Shown here: piece by piece, positions 45,266 to 56,626 of the stretch | Layout: each line of letters opens with the position of its first letter | Position numbering within the stretch: position 1 is the first letter of the stretch | Program-made: the position numbers and the translations under genes | Notes under the pieces: generated by a model | Database searches by the model: none | What the model saw: only the letters and a program-made list of their open reading frames with translations | Told to the model about the DNA's origin: nothing | Source of the DNA: Firmicutes bacterium AF25-13AC | Lineage (GTDB): Bacteria > Bacillota > Clostridia > Lachnospirales > Lachnospiraceae | Length of the DNA: 64,000 bases | NCBI GenBank assembly: GCA_003478935.1 | Contig: QUFP01000010.1 | Span: 1-64,000 of the forward strand | Direction of reading: 5' to 3'

Positions 45266-46147
45266 TCATGAATGCTTCATATTCTCATTTTGAAGCATCT
45301 CCTTATACTGCGGAAGCTTCTCGGCTTCTTCTTGTGAGAGAGTTGGATACTGTGGATCAATTTTTTGCAGCACATCAAGAATAATTTCTGATACAAGATA
45401 TCTGCTGTACCATTTCTGATCTGCCGGAATAACATACCATGGACTTTCCTTTGTGGCAGTTGCATTTACAGCACGCTCATAAGCATCATCGTATTGATCC
45501 CACAGAGCACGCTCTGCCATATCGCTTTGGGAAAATTTCCAGTTTTTCTCTGGAAGATCAATACGTTCAAGGAAACGCTGTTTTTGCTTTTCTTTAGAAA
45601 CATTAAGCAGAATCTTTACGACGCGGTAGCTGTTGTCATACAGATATTCCTCAAAATGGCGAATCTGGCGATAACGATTCTCAATGATTGTATCTGGATT
45701 TAAACAGCGTTCTGCCATATGGTAGCCTTTGTAAAGCTCATGAACCTTTACGACTAATACATCTTCATAGTAAGAGCGATTAAAAATAGCTATCATTCCA
45801 CGCTTAGGAAGATTTGTAACGCAGCGCCACAGATAATCATGCGCAAGCTCATCCTTAGAAGGCTGCTTGTAGCTGAAAACTTGTACACCCTGCGGATTTA
45901 TACCGCCCATGACATGACGAATAGTACTGTCCTTTCCTGCAGCATCTCTAGCCTGCAGGATAATAATTAGTCCTTCTTTTGCATCTGCGTAAAGCTTATC
46001 CTGAAGTGCAAAAATTTTTTCCTGATTTTTTTCTGTTTTGGCAAGAATTTTTTCCTTGTCAACTTGATCTTTTTTGCTGTCTGTCGGCAGTTTTTTCAGT
46101 GAAAGTACATTTGTTCCATCAAAACAATACTGATCTAATTTTCCCAT
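45266..46147 (-). CDS. PPK2-family polyphosphate:nucleotide phosphotransferase
   Basis: PPK2 enzymes transfer phosphate between polyphosphate and AMP, ADP or GDP. The 293-residue single-domain protein has Walker A ARDAAGKDST at about 75, the lid motif FNRSYYEDVLV, and PEKNWKFSQSDMAER with DQYDDAYERA, all typical of one-domain PPK2. Class cannot be fixed by eye. The ATG at 46147 has AAAGGAG five nt upstream, whereas the 46165 start does not. It is convergent with prs. Confidence 0.9.
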   Translation of the reverse strand: MGKLDQYCFDGTNVLSLKKLPTDSKKDQVDKEKILAKTEKNQEKIFALQDKLYADAKEGLIIILQARDAAGKDSTIRHVMGGINPQGVQVFSYKQPSKDELAHDYLWRCVTNLPKRGMIAIFNRSYYEDVLVVKVHELYKGYHMAERCLNPDTIIENRYRQIRHFEEYLYDNSYRVVKILLNVSKEKQKQRFLERIDLPEKNWKFSQSDMAERALWDQYDDAYERAVNATATKESPWYVIPADQKWYSRYLVSEIILDVLQKIDPQYPTLSQEEAEKLPQYKEMLQNENMKHS

Positions 46148-46184
46148 AACAGCTCCTTTTGGCAATTGCCTTATTTACGATTAT

Positions 46185-48296
46185 TTATTTTATTTCAATA
46201 CAAAACAGTCTTGCCATAAATTCTTTTTCCATCGTAACGGTCAATACATTGCTTTCTTTGCTCCATGAAAACAAAACCTCTGAATATGATGGATAAAGAC
46301 AGCTGACAGACACTTCTTTATTATTTAACTGTTCGAATGGAATTTCAATGACAGGTTTATTGCCATTTCTTCTCCACACAGCCAGATAAATTTTGTTTTC
46401 TGATTGCAGACCAAGACAGGTCCATTCATCATGAAACTGCGATAATCCAATTGGCCAGATCGGAACACTATTTTTGATATCTTTTCGAATAGTTTTGTAA
46501 ATATCGAGTGCCTCCTTTACCAGATCACGGCGTTCTTGAGTAAGTTCAGCTAAATGACCACTTTGATGAATGCGAAGCAGCATGGCGTTAACCATATTAA
46601 AGACAACCTCTTCCCGATCTCCTTCACGAAGTGGATATGACCAAATCGCACTTTGCTCTGGTGTCAATGCAGATGGCGAATTTGCTGCAATAGTACAATA
46701 ATAACGATAGTCATCCTGATCACTTGTAGACTGAATGCTGTATCGTGATAGCATAGCGTAATCCATACGAAGACCACCTGATGAACAGTTTTCAATTACA
46801 AGATCCGGATAGCGTTTAAATACTGCTTCCAGCCATTTTAGATAAGCTCTCTCGTGTGATAACATACCGTCTCCAGCACTATCGGCATGTAAGTCGGTAC
46901 CAATCCCCGGCTCAATGTTATAGTCCATTTTAATATAGCCAACGCCATACTCTTTAATCAAGCGATCTATCACACTATCTGCATAGGCACGAACTTCTGG
47001 ATTTCTGTAGTCAAGCTGATATCGACTTCTATCATATACACGTTTTCCATGACGCATGAAAAACCAGTCATCAGGAACCTCCTGTGCCATATGACAATTA
47101 ATACCCATAACTTCAAGCTCAAGCCATACGCCTGGAATCATTCCCTTACTGCGAATATAATCGGTAATTTCACGTACACCGTTCGGAAAGCGTTTTTTGC
47201 TCTCTCTCCAGTCACCAACCGCATCCCACCAATCACCATCTGCATACCAGCCGGCATCAATACAAAAATACTCGCATCCGGCCTCTGCTGCCGCATCTAT
47301 TAGTGGAAACTCTTCTGCTGCCGTCGGATGCCCCCACAAACAATTCATATAGTCATTAAAGATAATTTTAAGAGATTCATTATCTGCATTTGGACGGCGG
47401 ATAATACGGCGATATTTTGTCATTGTTCCAACTGCATCATCAAAGCCTTGATCAGTTAGGCTTACAGCAACAGGCACGCTTGTAAAAGTATCTCCTGGTT
47501 TTAGATTTTTAAACCAGTGAGAATAAATTTCATTCGGACCAGATGCTGCCAAATAAAGATGACCATTCTGATCTCCAATCTCCCAGTGCCAGGAACCATT
47601 ATTTTCAATCTGCCAGAGCATACCCGTATGTGTCTGCGTGTTCTCAAGATATCCCATTGGAAGGTGTTCTTTAGCTGACCAGTTTCCAGTATTGCTTACT
47701 GTAAGAAGGTTTGAGGAGCGCTGATCACACGCTGGCTGAATACGTTCCATACCAAAGTCACAAAGATCATACGTTTTCCAATTGACTTCTTTTTGCCATC
47801 CGTTGTGCGGTATGCGAATTTGCAGCTTTTTATCAGCAGGAAGTGATCCTTCCTTGTCAATTCCCTCATAATTAAAAGATGAAATATAGTCTAACACCTG
47901 CGTCTGGCTGCCTGTGTTTTCAACTATGTTCCAGAATCGAATAATGGAAAGTCCGTCATAAAACTGCATGTAGCTTTTTACTATTACATCTGTTATTTCA
48001 TCACGCAGAACAAACATCACGATACGGCCGTTTTGATTACGGCCGTCTTCCATAGATTCATAACGCATATGCCAGCCAGGTGCCGTTACAATATATTTGT
48101 TTCCATGGCGCTCATAGGGACGATCATAACCAGCCAGATTAATTTCAACAAATCTAAAACCATATGATGTAGATCGCGCAATAATATCTTTTTCATTAAA
48201 TGGCTTTTTCCCAAAATGAAGAAATTTAAAACATTTATCATCAGCAATTTCAAATACGAGAAACAAGCCATTTTCAACAATTTCAATGCGTTCCAT
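46185..48296 (-). CDS. GH36 alpha-galactosidase
   Basis: Alpha-galactosidase cleaves terminal alpha-galactose from raffinose, melibiose and plant galactans. The 703-residue protein has the GH36 N-terminal beta-sandwich (about 1-310), then the TIM barrel. Catalytic Asp nucleophile is in VGYIKMDYN and the acid/base Asp in STSDQDDYRYY. YFCIDAGWY, PGVWLELEV and IENCSSGGLRMD are further signatures. There is no signal peptide, so it probably works on imported oligosaccharides. No transporter or regulator of sugar use lies next to it, which is unusual for this family in gut Firmicutes. Confidence 0.93.
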   Translation of the reverse strand: MERIEIVENGLFLVFEIADDKCFKFLHFGKKPFNEKDIIARSTSYGFRFVEINLAGYDRPYERHGNKYIVTAPGWHMRYESMEDGRNQNGRIVMFVLRDEITDVIVKSYMQFYDGLSIIRFWNIVENTGSQTQVLDYISSFNYEGIDKEGSLPADKKLQIRIPHNGWQKEVNWKTYDLCDFGMERIQPACDQRSSNLLTVSNTGNWSAKEHLPMGYLENTQTHTGMLWQIENNGSWHWEIGDQNGHLYLAASGPNEIYSHWFKNLKPGDTFTSVPVAVSLTDQGFDDAVGTMTKYRRIIRRPNADNESLKIIFNDYMNCLWGHPTAAEEFPLIDAAAEAGCEYFCIDAGWYADGDWWDAVGDWRESKKRFPNGVREITDYIRSKGMIPGVWLELEVMGINCHMAQEVPDDWFFMRHGKRVYDRSRYQLDYRNPEVRAYADSVIDRLIKEYGVGYIKMDYNIEPGIGTDLHADSAGDGMLSHERAYLKWLEAVFKRYPDLVIENCSSGGLRMDYAMLSRYSIQSTSDQDDYRYYCTIAANSPSALTPEQSAIWSYPLREGDREEVVFNMVNAMLLRIHQSGHLAELTQERRDLVKEALDIYKTIRKDIKNSVPIWPIGLSQFHDEWTCLGLQSENKIYLAVWRRNGNKPVIEIPFEQLNNKEVSVSCLYPSYSEVLFSWSKESNVLTVTMEKEFMARLFCIEIK

Positions 48297-48338
48297 TTTT
48301 TCCTCCCTGCTGTTTTTTATCAGATGATTGTTAACAAA

Positions 48339-49822
48339 TCAGAACTCTCCTTTTGCTGCAGATTCGCGTACAGGCTCGCATGTCAGATCAACACCAAGGC
48401 GCTTAAGTGTCTTACTGTCTACATCGGAAAGCATAACAGAAGTATGCATCTGGCATCCAGACAGCTTTGGCATCTGCTCCATTGCAAGTTTTGCAATCGG
48501 GTCTGATGCAGCAGTTACAGAAAGTGCAACTAATACTTCATCGGTGTGAAGACGTGGATTCTTTGCACCAAGATAGCCTGTCTTTAATTTCTGAATTGGT
48601 TCAATAACTTCTGGAGAGATCAGATTTCTGTCGTGATCAATCTGTGCTAAATGCTTTAAAGCATTTAAAGAAGTGCGGCAGAGGCACCAAGAAGATCACT
48701 TGTTTTAGAGGTAACGATTGTTCCATCTGGAAGCTCCATTGCAGCAGTAGGAACACCAAGCTTGTTTGCGCGGTCCATGGCAGCTACTGTTACCTTGCGG
48801 TCAGCTGGTGTGATTTTTGCCTGCTTCATCAAAAGCTCAATCTTGTACAGCTCATTCTCACCGCCATCCTCTTTTGCAATCTTATTCATGGCTGTGTAAT
48901 AACGGCGAATAATTTCCATTCTGGATGCTTCACAGCATACCTCATCGTCGATAATACAATTTCCAGCCATGTTGACACCCATATCAGTTGGAGACTTGTA
49001 ATAGTGATTTTCTCCATAAATGCGCTCGAAGATAGCATTTAAAACAGGGAAAATCTCAATATCACGGTTATAATTTACAGTTGTAACACCATATGCCTCT
49101 AAATGGAATGGGTCGATCATGTTAACATCATTCAGATCGGCTGTAGCAGCTTCATAAGCCAGATTTACAGGGTGCTTTAGAGGAATATTCCAGATCGGGA
49201 ATGTCTCAAACTTAGCATAGCCGGCACGTACTCCGCGTAAATTTTCGTGGTAAAGCTGAGAAAGACATGTTGCCATCTTACCGCTTCCCGGTCCTGGTGC
49301 AGTGACAACAACTAGCGGTCTTGTTGTGCGGACATATTCGTTTTTGCCAAAACCATCAGGGCTTACAATAAGAGAAACATTTGATGGATAGCCATCAATA
49401 AGGTAATGACGGTATACATCAATACCCTTCTTTTCAAGACGCTTCTGGAACTGAACAGCACCTGACTGGCCGGCGAACTGTGTTATTACGACACTTCCAA
49501 CATACAGCCCCTTTTTTTCATATTCTGATATAAGGCGAAGTACATCAACATCGTAAGTAATTCCAAGATCACCACGCTTTTTATTTTTTTCAATATCTGT
49601 CGCTGAAATTACAATCACGATCTCAGCCATATCAGACAGCTGCATTAACATCTGAAGCTTACTGTCTGGTGCAAATCCCGGAAGAACTCTTGAGGCGTGA
49701 TAGTCATCAAACAGCTTTCCGCCAAATTCTAGATACAGCTTATCGCCGAACTGATTAATTCTCTCCTTGATATGTTCTGACTGAATTTTGAGATACTTTT
49801 CATTATCAAATCCTGTTTTCAT
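48339..49822 (-). CDS. DUF1846 family protein, 3' part frameshifted
   Basis: DUF1846 proteins (about 500 residues) are conserved in Firmicutes; structures are known but function is not settled. The N-terminus [17 protein letters not shown] and [20 protein letters not shown] are diagnostic. The frame stops at 48665 after GASAALL, but the family C-terminus continues in another frame down to a stop at 48339, with [19 protein letters not shown] and [11 protein letters not shown]. Adding one T to the minus-strand TTT at 48669-48667 joins them into about 494 residues. This matches the one-base deletions seen elsewhere in the window. It follows polC by 30 nt. Confidence 0.9.
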
Positions 49823-49852
49823 TTGTTTTCCTCTATTCTAATATAATATTTG

Positions 49853-52800
49853 TTAAAAGTCAAAGAGCGACAGCTGATTGGACTCTGGAATATCACTTAA
49901 AATTCCAAGCTCCAAAAGCTTATCACTGACTGTCTGTCCCACTTTGGCGCGCTCTCGAAAATCTTGTCTTGAAAGGAATGCTCCTCCTAGTGCTGCTTCT
50001 ACAATGGATTCTGCTGCCTTATTTCCAAGACCTTCTATAGAGCTTAGTGATGGCATTAGCTTTCCATCAACAATCTGAAATCTTGTTGCCTGTACCTTAA
50101 ACAAGTCAATTGGTGTAAATTCAAAGCCTCTTACATACATTTCCTGAACAATACGCATATCGTGATAGGAATCCTTCTCCTTTGGTGAAAGCGTGTCCAT
50201 TCGGCTTTCATAATCAGCCATATGACGTTCTAGTGCTTCTTTGCCCTGACACATCAATTCATATGAAAAGGCAGCGGCACGTATACTAAAGTAGGCAGCA
50301 TAAAATGCTAGCGGATAAAAGATTTTGCAGTATGCAATTCGCCACATCATCATAACATAAGCTGCGGCATGTGCCTTAGGGAACATGTATTTAATCTTTT
50401 TACAAGACCATATATACCAGTCTGGCACATCATGCTCAACCATAGTCTGCTCCCATTCTGGCTGAAGACCCTTTCCTTTTCGAACTGCCTCCATGATCTT
50501 AAACGAAAGACCTTTTTCAATGCCCTTGCTGATTAAGTAAACCATGATATCATCTCTCGTACATATAGCAGTTGAAATGGTCGCCTTTTTCTCCTGCAGA
50601 AGTGTCTGGGCATTTCCAAGCCATACATCTGTACCATGTGACAAACCCGCAATACGAACTAAATCTGAGAAATGCTGCGGCTGTGTTTCAATTAACATGC
50701 CCATAGCAAAATCAGTGCCAAACTCCGGAAGACCAAGTGCACCAAGCTTACAGCCACCTATATCCTCTGGCTTTATTCCAAGCGCAGAGGTGTCCTTAAA
50801 TAATGACATTACCTCTGGACTGTCGAGCGGAATTTCTCTTGCATCAATTCCTGTTAAATCTTCAAGCATACGGATCATGGTAGGATCATCATGGCCAAGT
50901 ATGTCAAGCTTTAACAAGTTATGATCGATTGAATGGTAATCAAAGTGTGTTGTTACTGTGCTTGTCGTCATATCATTTGCCGGATGCTGTACTGGTGTGA
51001 AGGAGTTAATATCTTCACCGATTGGAAGTACAATTATTCCGCCAGGATGCTGCCCTGATGTTCGTTTTACACCAGTACAGCCAGTGACAAGGCGGTTAAT
51101 CTCGCACTCTCGCTTATGTTGGTTATGTTCTTCATAATAATTCTTCACATAGCCAAATGCTGTTTTTTCTGCCAGTGTACCTACAGTGCCGGCTCTAAAG
51201 GTTTGTCCAGCGCCAAAAATAACCTCTGTATAGGCATGAGCCTTACTCTGGTATTCACCAGAGAAGTTTAAGTCGATATCAGGCTCCTTATCACCATAAA
51301 AGCCTAGGAATGTCTCGAATGGGATATCATAGCCATCCTTTGCAAGCTTTTCACCACATACAGGACAAATTTTATCTGGCATATCGCAGCCTGCACCACC
51401 ACCAAACTTTTTAACTTCCTCCGAATCAAAATCACTGTAATGACATTTCTTACAGTAATAATGTGGACTTAATGGGTTTACCTCTGTAATTCCAGACATA
51501 GTTGCAACAAATGATGATCCGACAGAACCACGTGAACCTACCATGTAACCGTCTTCGTTTGACTTATGAACAAGCTTAACGGCAATCAGATACATAACGG
51601 CGAAGCATTTGAAATGATTGAGTGAAGCTCATGCTCTAAGCGTTCTTCTACTATTGGCGGCAGCGGATCGCCATACATTGAATGTGCCTTTTCATAACAC
51701 ATATTTCTAAGGTCTATATCTGAATTTTCAATAACAGGCGGACATTTATCAGGTCTTACAGGCGCCAGATGATCGATACGATCTGCAATCAGATTCGTAT
51801 TTGTGACAACTACCTCATATGCCTTATCACTTCCCAGATATTCAAATTCCTTTAGCATTTCTTCTGTTGTTCTGTAATAAAGCGGCGGCTGGAAATCAGC
51901 ATCCTTAAAGCCTTTACCGCTCATAATAATACGGCGGTAAACCTCATCCTCTGGATTTAAAAAATGCACATCGCATGTTGCGCAGACAGGTTTATCGTAA
52001 AGCTCGCCAAGCTGAACAATCTTTTTATTAAGCGCCTCAAGATCTTCTCTTGTCTTATAAGGAGAATCCTCTTCACGCAGCATAAACTCATTGTTTCCTG
52101 TAGGCTGAATTTCTAGATAATCATAAAAGGAGACAATTTTTGCAATTTCATCATCGCTCTCTCCTCCTGTGATTGCACGAAACAGCTCGCCTGCCTCACA
52201 CGCCGATCCAATAATCAGTCCCTCTCTGTATTTCATAATTTCTGAGCGTGGGAATCTCGGTCTTCTGGCAAAATATTTAACATGTGCCATTGAGATCAGA
52301 CGATACAGATTTATTCGGCCTACTTCATTCGCTGCAAGCAATATGATGTGATACGTAGGCATTCGCATGATTGCCTCTGGTGTCATAACAGCCTTTTCTA
52401 CAATATCATCAAGTGTTTCAAAGCCTTTCTTCTTAAGCATCGGAAGAAACTTGACAAAAATTTCTGCTGTTGCCCCGGCATCATCTACTGCCCTATGATG
52501 ATTCTCAAGTGAAACATGAAGCTCTTTTGCAACAGTATCAAGCTTAAAACGTCCAAGATGCGGCAGAAGAAAACGTGCCAGTCCAACTGTATCAACGTAA
52601 GTTGGAGGAAATTCAATGCCAAGCTGCTCTGCATTATAGCGGATAAAACTTGTATCAAAGGACGCATTATGCGCTACAAGGACACAGCCTTCGCAAAAGC
52701 TCAAAAATTTAGGAAGAATTTCTTCTACGCCTGGTGCATCACAAACCATAGCATCATTGATTCCGGTTAGTCGTTCAATCGTAAACGGAATAGGAACACG

Positions 52801-54368
52801 CGGATTGATGAACTCAGAAAAGCGATCTGTAATCTCACCATTTATCACCTTTACAGCACCAATCTCAATGATTTTATTTTTAGATGGATGAAATCCTGTT
52901 GTCTCAATATCAAATACAACATATGAAGCATCAAGAGAAGCACCGTTACTATTTACAACGATTTCCTTTAAGTCATCGACTAAGTATCCCTCGCAGCCAA
53001 AGATCAGCTTAAAATCATCACCCTTTGACAATGCATGTGCAGCTTCCGGGAAAGCATACGCACAGCCATGATCTGTTATGGCAAGAGCAGTGTGTCCCCA
53101 GCCCTTTGCTGTTTTTACAAGCGCTTGCGCATCAGATACAGCATCCATCTCTGAGGACTTTGTATGGCAGTGAAGTTCAACTCGTTTTACAAGAGCGTGA
53201 TCTTCGCGTTTTTCTTCCTTCCATTCCGCACGCTTTATACCTGATACAGAGGAAATCGTTACTTCATGGTCAAACTTATCCATCATGCGATGCCCTTAAC
53301 AGTTACAGCCTTGCCAACAGCCACATCCTTTTTTAATTCGGCTAAAAACTCATTTGGAACAAAGATTTTTGCCATGATCGTATCTGTGTAATCAGTTACA
53401 GCAAAGGAAATGATAGTTTTCTCGCCATTTCTAAGCTCACGCTCAGTTACAGCAATAATCTTTCCATTTATGACAACTTCTCCGATCTCCTCCTGAATCT
53501 CAACAATTTTCATTGGTGTGACATCCTCAAAATTGCGTCCATATACCATGTTTGGATCGTCTGAACGAAGAGGACGCTTGGCGCTGTATCCGCCTTTATT
53601 ACCCTTGTTATAGGATGATTTTTGAAAATTGCCGCCTGGAATTTCGCGCGGTGTCTGAACGTTTTTTTCGCCAGCTGATTTGGCAGCTTTTGAGGGATCT
53701 CCTTTTCTAAGAGTAGTTTTTTCACTGCCTTTTTTCGTATCAGCAGAGGCTGTATCAATAAATTCATCCTCTTTCTCTTTGGAAGCCACGCTGTTGGCCT
53801 TCATGATACGTGCGATAGCCTGTGCCTCTGCGCGCTTTTTTTCTTCCTCAATTGCTGTTGTATCACGCTCTTTAAATGATACTGCTACAGGAATTGATAT
53901 TGCACAGCGGTCATAAAAAACCATCTGAATCCATTCACGCAGCTCGCCAGCACGATTTCTAGCCCAAAGACTATCCTCTAATGTAAGCAAAAGAGAATCA
54001 TCATCAGCTACCTTCCAGTCAGCGCGCATCAAAATATGATAATCCAGATCACTTCGACGCTTAATTTCTGCAAATAAACTGTCCTTATAGACATCAACAA
54101 GATATGACGGTGTGTATTGTTCTGACAGTGAAAAAGATTCAAATATACGAATCTTCATATCACCATCAGGAAACATCTGCTTTTCAATTTTAGATTCCAC
54201 CGCATAAATCTGCGGCTTTGAAATCAGACGGCGACAAAGCAGATAGACATGAATCGCCGTCCTGTCACGATTATATTTTAATGCAGTTACTTCTGCAAAT
54301 TCGAACAGATCCTTCAGCTCATCTTCTAGGATAAGCGCCGGAAATGTTTCAAAAAAGCGCTTTGCCAT
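49853..54368 (-). CDS. polC: DNA polymerase III PolC, broken twice by apparent base deletions
   Basis: PolC is the essential replicative polymerase of low-GC Gram-positives. Three consecutive frames make one protein of about 1505 residues: N-terminal and OB region (53283-54368), PHP plus exonuclease (51586-53286, with VELHCHTKSSEMDAVS and FDIETTGFHPSKN), and palm/fingers to C-terminus (49853-51595). The last part contains Zn-binding C-x2-C pairs, the catalytic PDIDLNFSGEYQ and KLDILGHDDPT, and a clamp-binding QLSLFDF end. Adding one base at about 53286-53288 (GIA-MMDKFDHE) and one A at 51603-51604 (SNAFAVMYLIAVKL) restores continuity. Two independent hits in an essential gene point to sequencing error. 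Confidence 0.95.
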
Positions 54369-54388
54369 GAAAGTTCCTTTCTGAATTA

Positions 54389-55462
54389 TTATGCCTGCCA
54401 GTTATCCAATTCTTCCTTTAATCCGGCAAGTAGCTCCTCTTCCGGAAGCTTTCGGATGATTTCACCCTTTTTTATGATAACACCGCAGCCAAGACCTCCT
54501 GCAATGCCAAGATCAGCTTCCTTTGCCTCACCTGGACCATTTACAACACAGCCCATAACAGCAACCTTAATATCATATGGATAACGGCTGACAAGCGTTT
54601 CTGCCTCATTTGCCAGACGAATCAGATCAATCTGTGTACGTCCGCAGGTTGGACAGGATACAATCTCTGCACCACCCTTTCGAATACCAAGTGTCTTTAA
54701 AATGATCTTAGCTGAACGAATCTCTTCAACAGGGTCACCAGTCAGTGATACGCGGATGGTATTTCCAATTCCCTGATTTAAAATTAATGCTAGACCAATA
54801 GAGGACTTAATATTTCCTGAAATAATTGTTCCAGCCTCAGTGATGCCAACATGAAGCGGATAAGGTGTTTTATCGGCAATTAATTCATGCGCTTTTACGC
54901 ACATCATAACATCCGATGATTTAATGCTGATGACAAGTTGATCATAACCAAACTGTTCAATCATTGCCACCTTTTCAAGAGCACTCTCTACCAGGCCCTC
55001 TGCCGTCACGCCATTATATTTTTCAATATATTTTTTTTCAAGAGAACCACTATTAACACCGACACGGATAGGAACATGATATTCCTTTGCCTTCTCGACA
55101 ACAGCACGCACACGCTCATCACTTCCGATATTTCCAGGATTAATGCGAATCTTATCAGCACCATTTTCCATAGCGGCAATTGCCAGCCTGTAATCAAAAT
55201 GAATATCGGCTACTAACGGAATATGAATACGCTTTTTAATCTCACCAATTGCCTTTGCCGCCTCCATATCAGGCACTGTACAGCGAACAATCTCGCAGCC
55301 AGCCTCTTCAAGACGAAGAATCTGTTCAACAGTTGCATCAACATCCTGTGTCTTTGTATTTGTCATAGACTGAATCAAAATAGGATAACTGCCGCCAATC
55401 ACACGGTCTCCTATTCGTATTTCTTTTGTAAGTTCTCGAATTTGCTTTGTATTTTGTTCCAT
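54389..55462 (-). CDS. ispG: 4-hydroxy-3-methylbut-2-enyl diphosphate synthase
   Basis: IspG reduces MEcPP to HMBPP in the non-mevalonate isoprenoid pathway, using a 4Fe-4S cluster. The 357-residue bacterial short form has the TIM-barrel N-terminal domain (PILIQSMTNTKTQDVDAT, PLVADIHFDYRLA). The cluster cysteines are in SCPTCGRTQ and VMGCVVNGPGEAKEADLG. Dxr of the same pathway lies two genes upstream in the same operon. Electron donors are not encoded nearby. Confidence 0.96.
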   Translation of the reverse strand: MEQNTKQIRELTKEIRIGDRVIGGSYPILIQSMTNTKTQDVDATVEQILRLEEAGCEIVRCTVPDMEAAKAIGEIKKRIHIPLVADIHFDYRLAIAAMENGADKIRINPGNIGSDERVRAVVEKAKEYHVPIRVGVNSGSLEKKYIEKYNGVTAEGLVESALEKVAMIEQFGYDQLVISIKSSDVMMCVKAHELIADKTPYPLHVGITEAGTIISGNIKSSIGLALILNQGIGNTIRVSLTGDPVEEIRSAKIILKTLGIRKGGAEIVSCPTCGRTQIDLIRLANEAETLVSRYPYDIKVAVMGCVVNGPGEAKEADLGIAGGLGCGVIIKKGEIIRKLPEEELLAGLKEELDNWQA

Positions 55463-55490
55463 TTTTTACCCCTCACATATCAATGATTCC

Positions 55491-56582
55491 TCACTGGAAA
55501 ATCTTTATAATATCGCTAAACAAAATGAATATCATAAAAATGAAGAGGAAAATAATTCCTGCGATATGAACGATTGCCTCTTTTTCTTTTGGCACCGGCT
55601 TGCCCCGCACTGCTTCAATTAGTAAAAACAGTAATCTTCCGCCGTCTAATGCCGGAATTGGAAGCAGATTCATGACGCCTAAGTTGGCACTGATCATGAC
55701 AACAAAATTTGCAAGCGTTAAAAACATCGTCATCGCACGGTCTGAAAACGATTCATCGGCCATAGAGGTATTGACCTCTTCAACCATATCATTTACTGTA
55801 GTCGCAATACCAACAGGACCAGAAAAGCTCGTCATCGGAAGGTCTCCGGTAAATATCATACCAAGACTTTTGATTACCGTAACAACGTTATATTTCACCT
55901 CGTAAAGACCATATTGGAGTGTCTCATACCATTTTAAGCCATAGCGAGCACCAGAGTAAATACCCATGTAATACGTATTATTTGCCTCGTCATACTTTGG
56001 AACAAGTGTTGTTTCATGAGTCTGGTTATCTCTTACATAAGTAACGTCAAGTGATTTGCCAGGGTTCATTGCCATATAGATCTGAATTTCACGAAACAAA
56101 TGGACACGTGAGCCATTCACTGAGGTGATTAAATCGCCTTTCTCAAGACCTGCCTCCTGTGCAGGATACTTATCAATAACACCCTGCACATATGGCTTGT
56201 CGCTTCCAGCAAAACCGATCACAATAACAGCAAGCACAAAGGCAAGCAAAAAATTAAAGATTGGTCCTGCTGCAATAATTGAAATACGTGCCCAGACATT
56301 CTTCTCAGCAAGACTATGCGCCTTGTCTGTAATTTCTTCTGCGTCCGGATCAACTATTCCATTGTCATCCCCCAGCATCAGGCAGGAGCCGCCAAAAGGT
56401 ATCCATTTAAGAGAATATCGTGTTCCCTTATGAACAGTGCTCAAAAGTCTCGGTCCCATGCCAATTGAAAACTCAATTACCCCTACCCCGTTCTTTTTTG
56501 CAAGAAGGAAATGGCCAAATTCATGGATGAATACAACCAATCCGATAATTAAAAAAAGTGCAATAATGCTGAATGGATTCAT
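55491..56582 (-). CDS. rseP: Site-2 zinc metalloprotease RseP/RasP
   Basis: RseP-type proteases cut transmembrane segments of regulatory proteins and signal-peptide remnants. The 363-residue protein has the zinc motif VVFIHEFGHFLLAKK in TM1, a PDZ domain at about 130-200 (PAQEAGLEKGDLITSVNG), and the third metal ligand in PIPALDGGRLLF. Four TM helices are visible. It sits between dxr and ispG, the standard Firmicute position. Confidence 0.95.
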   Translation of the reverse strand: MNPFSIIALFLIIGLVVFIHEFGHFLLAKKNGVGVIEFSIGMGPRLLSTVHKGTRYSLKWIPFGGSCLMLGDDNGIVDPDAEEITDKAHSLAEKNVWARISIIAAGPIFNFLLAFVLAVIVIGFAGSDKPYVQGVIDKYPAQEAGLEKGDLITSVNGSRVHLFREIQIYMAMNPGKSLDVTYVRDNQTHETTLVPKYDEANNTYYMGIYSGARYGLKWYETLQYGLYEVKYNVVTVIKSLGMIFTGDLPMTSFSGPVGIATTVNDMVEEVNTSMADESFSDRAMTMFLTLANFVVMISANLGVMNLLPIPALDGGRLLFLLIEAVRGKPVPKEKEAIVHIAGIIFLFIFMIFILFSDIIKIFQ

Positions 56583-56626
56583 ACTTTCCTCTTTCTTTTC
56601 GTACTAGTTTCTTACCCTGTTGTAAT

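Noticed and set aside
48328..48549. Plus-strand open frame downstream of GH36
   Set aside because: The minus strand of the same stretch encodes the frameshifted C-terminus of DUF1846.
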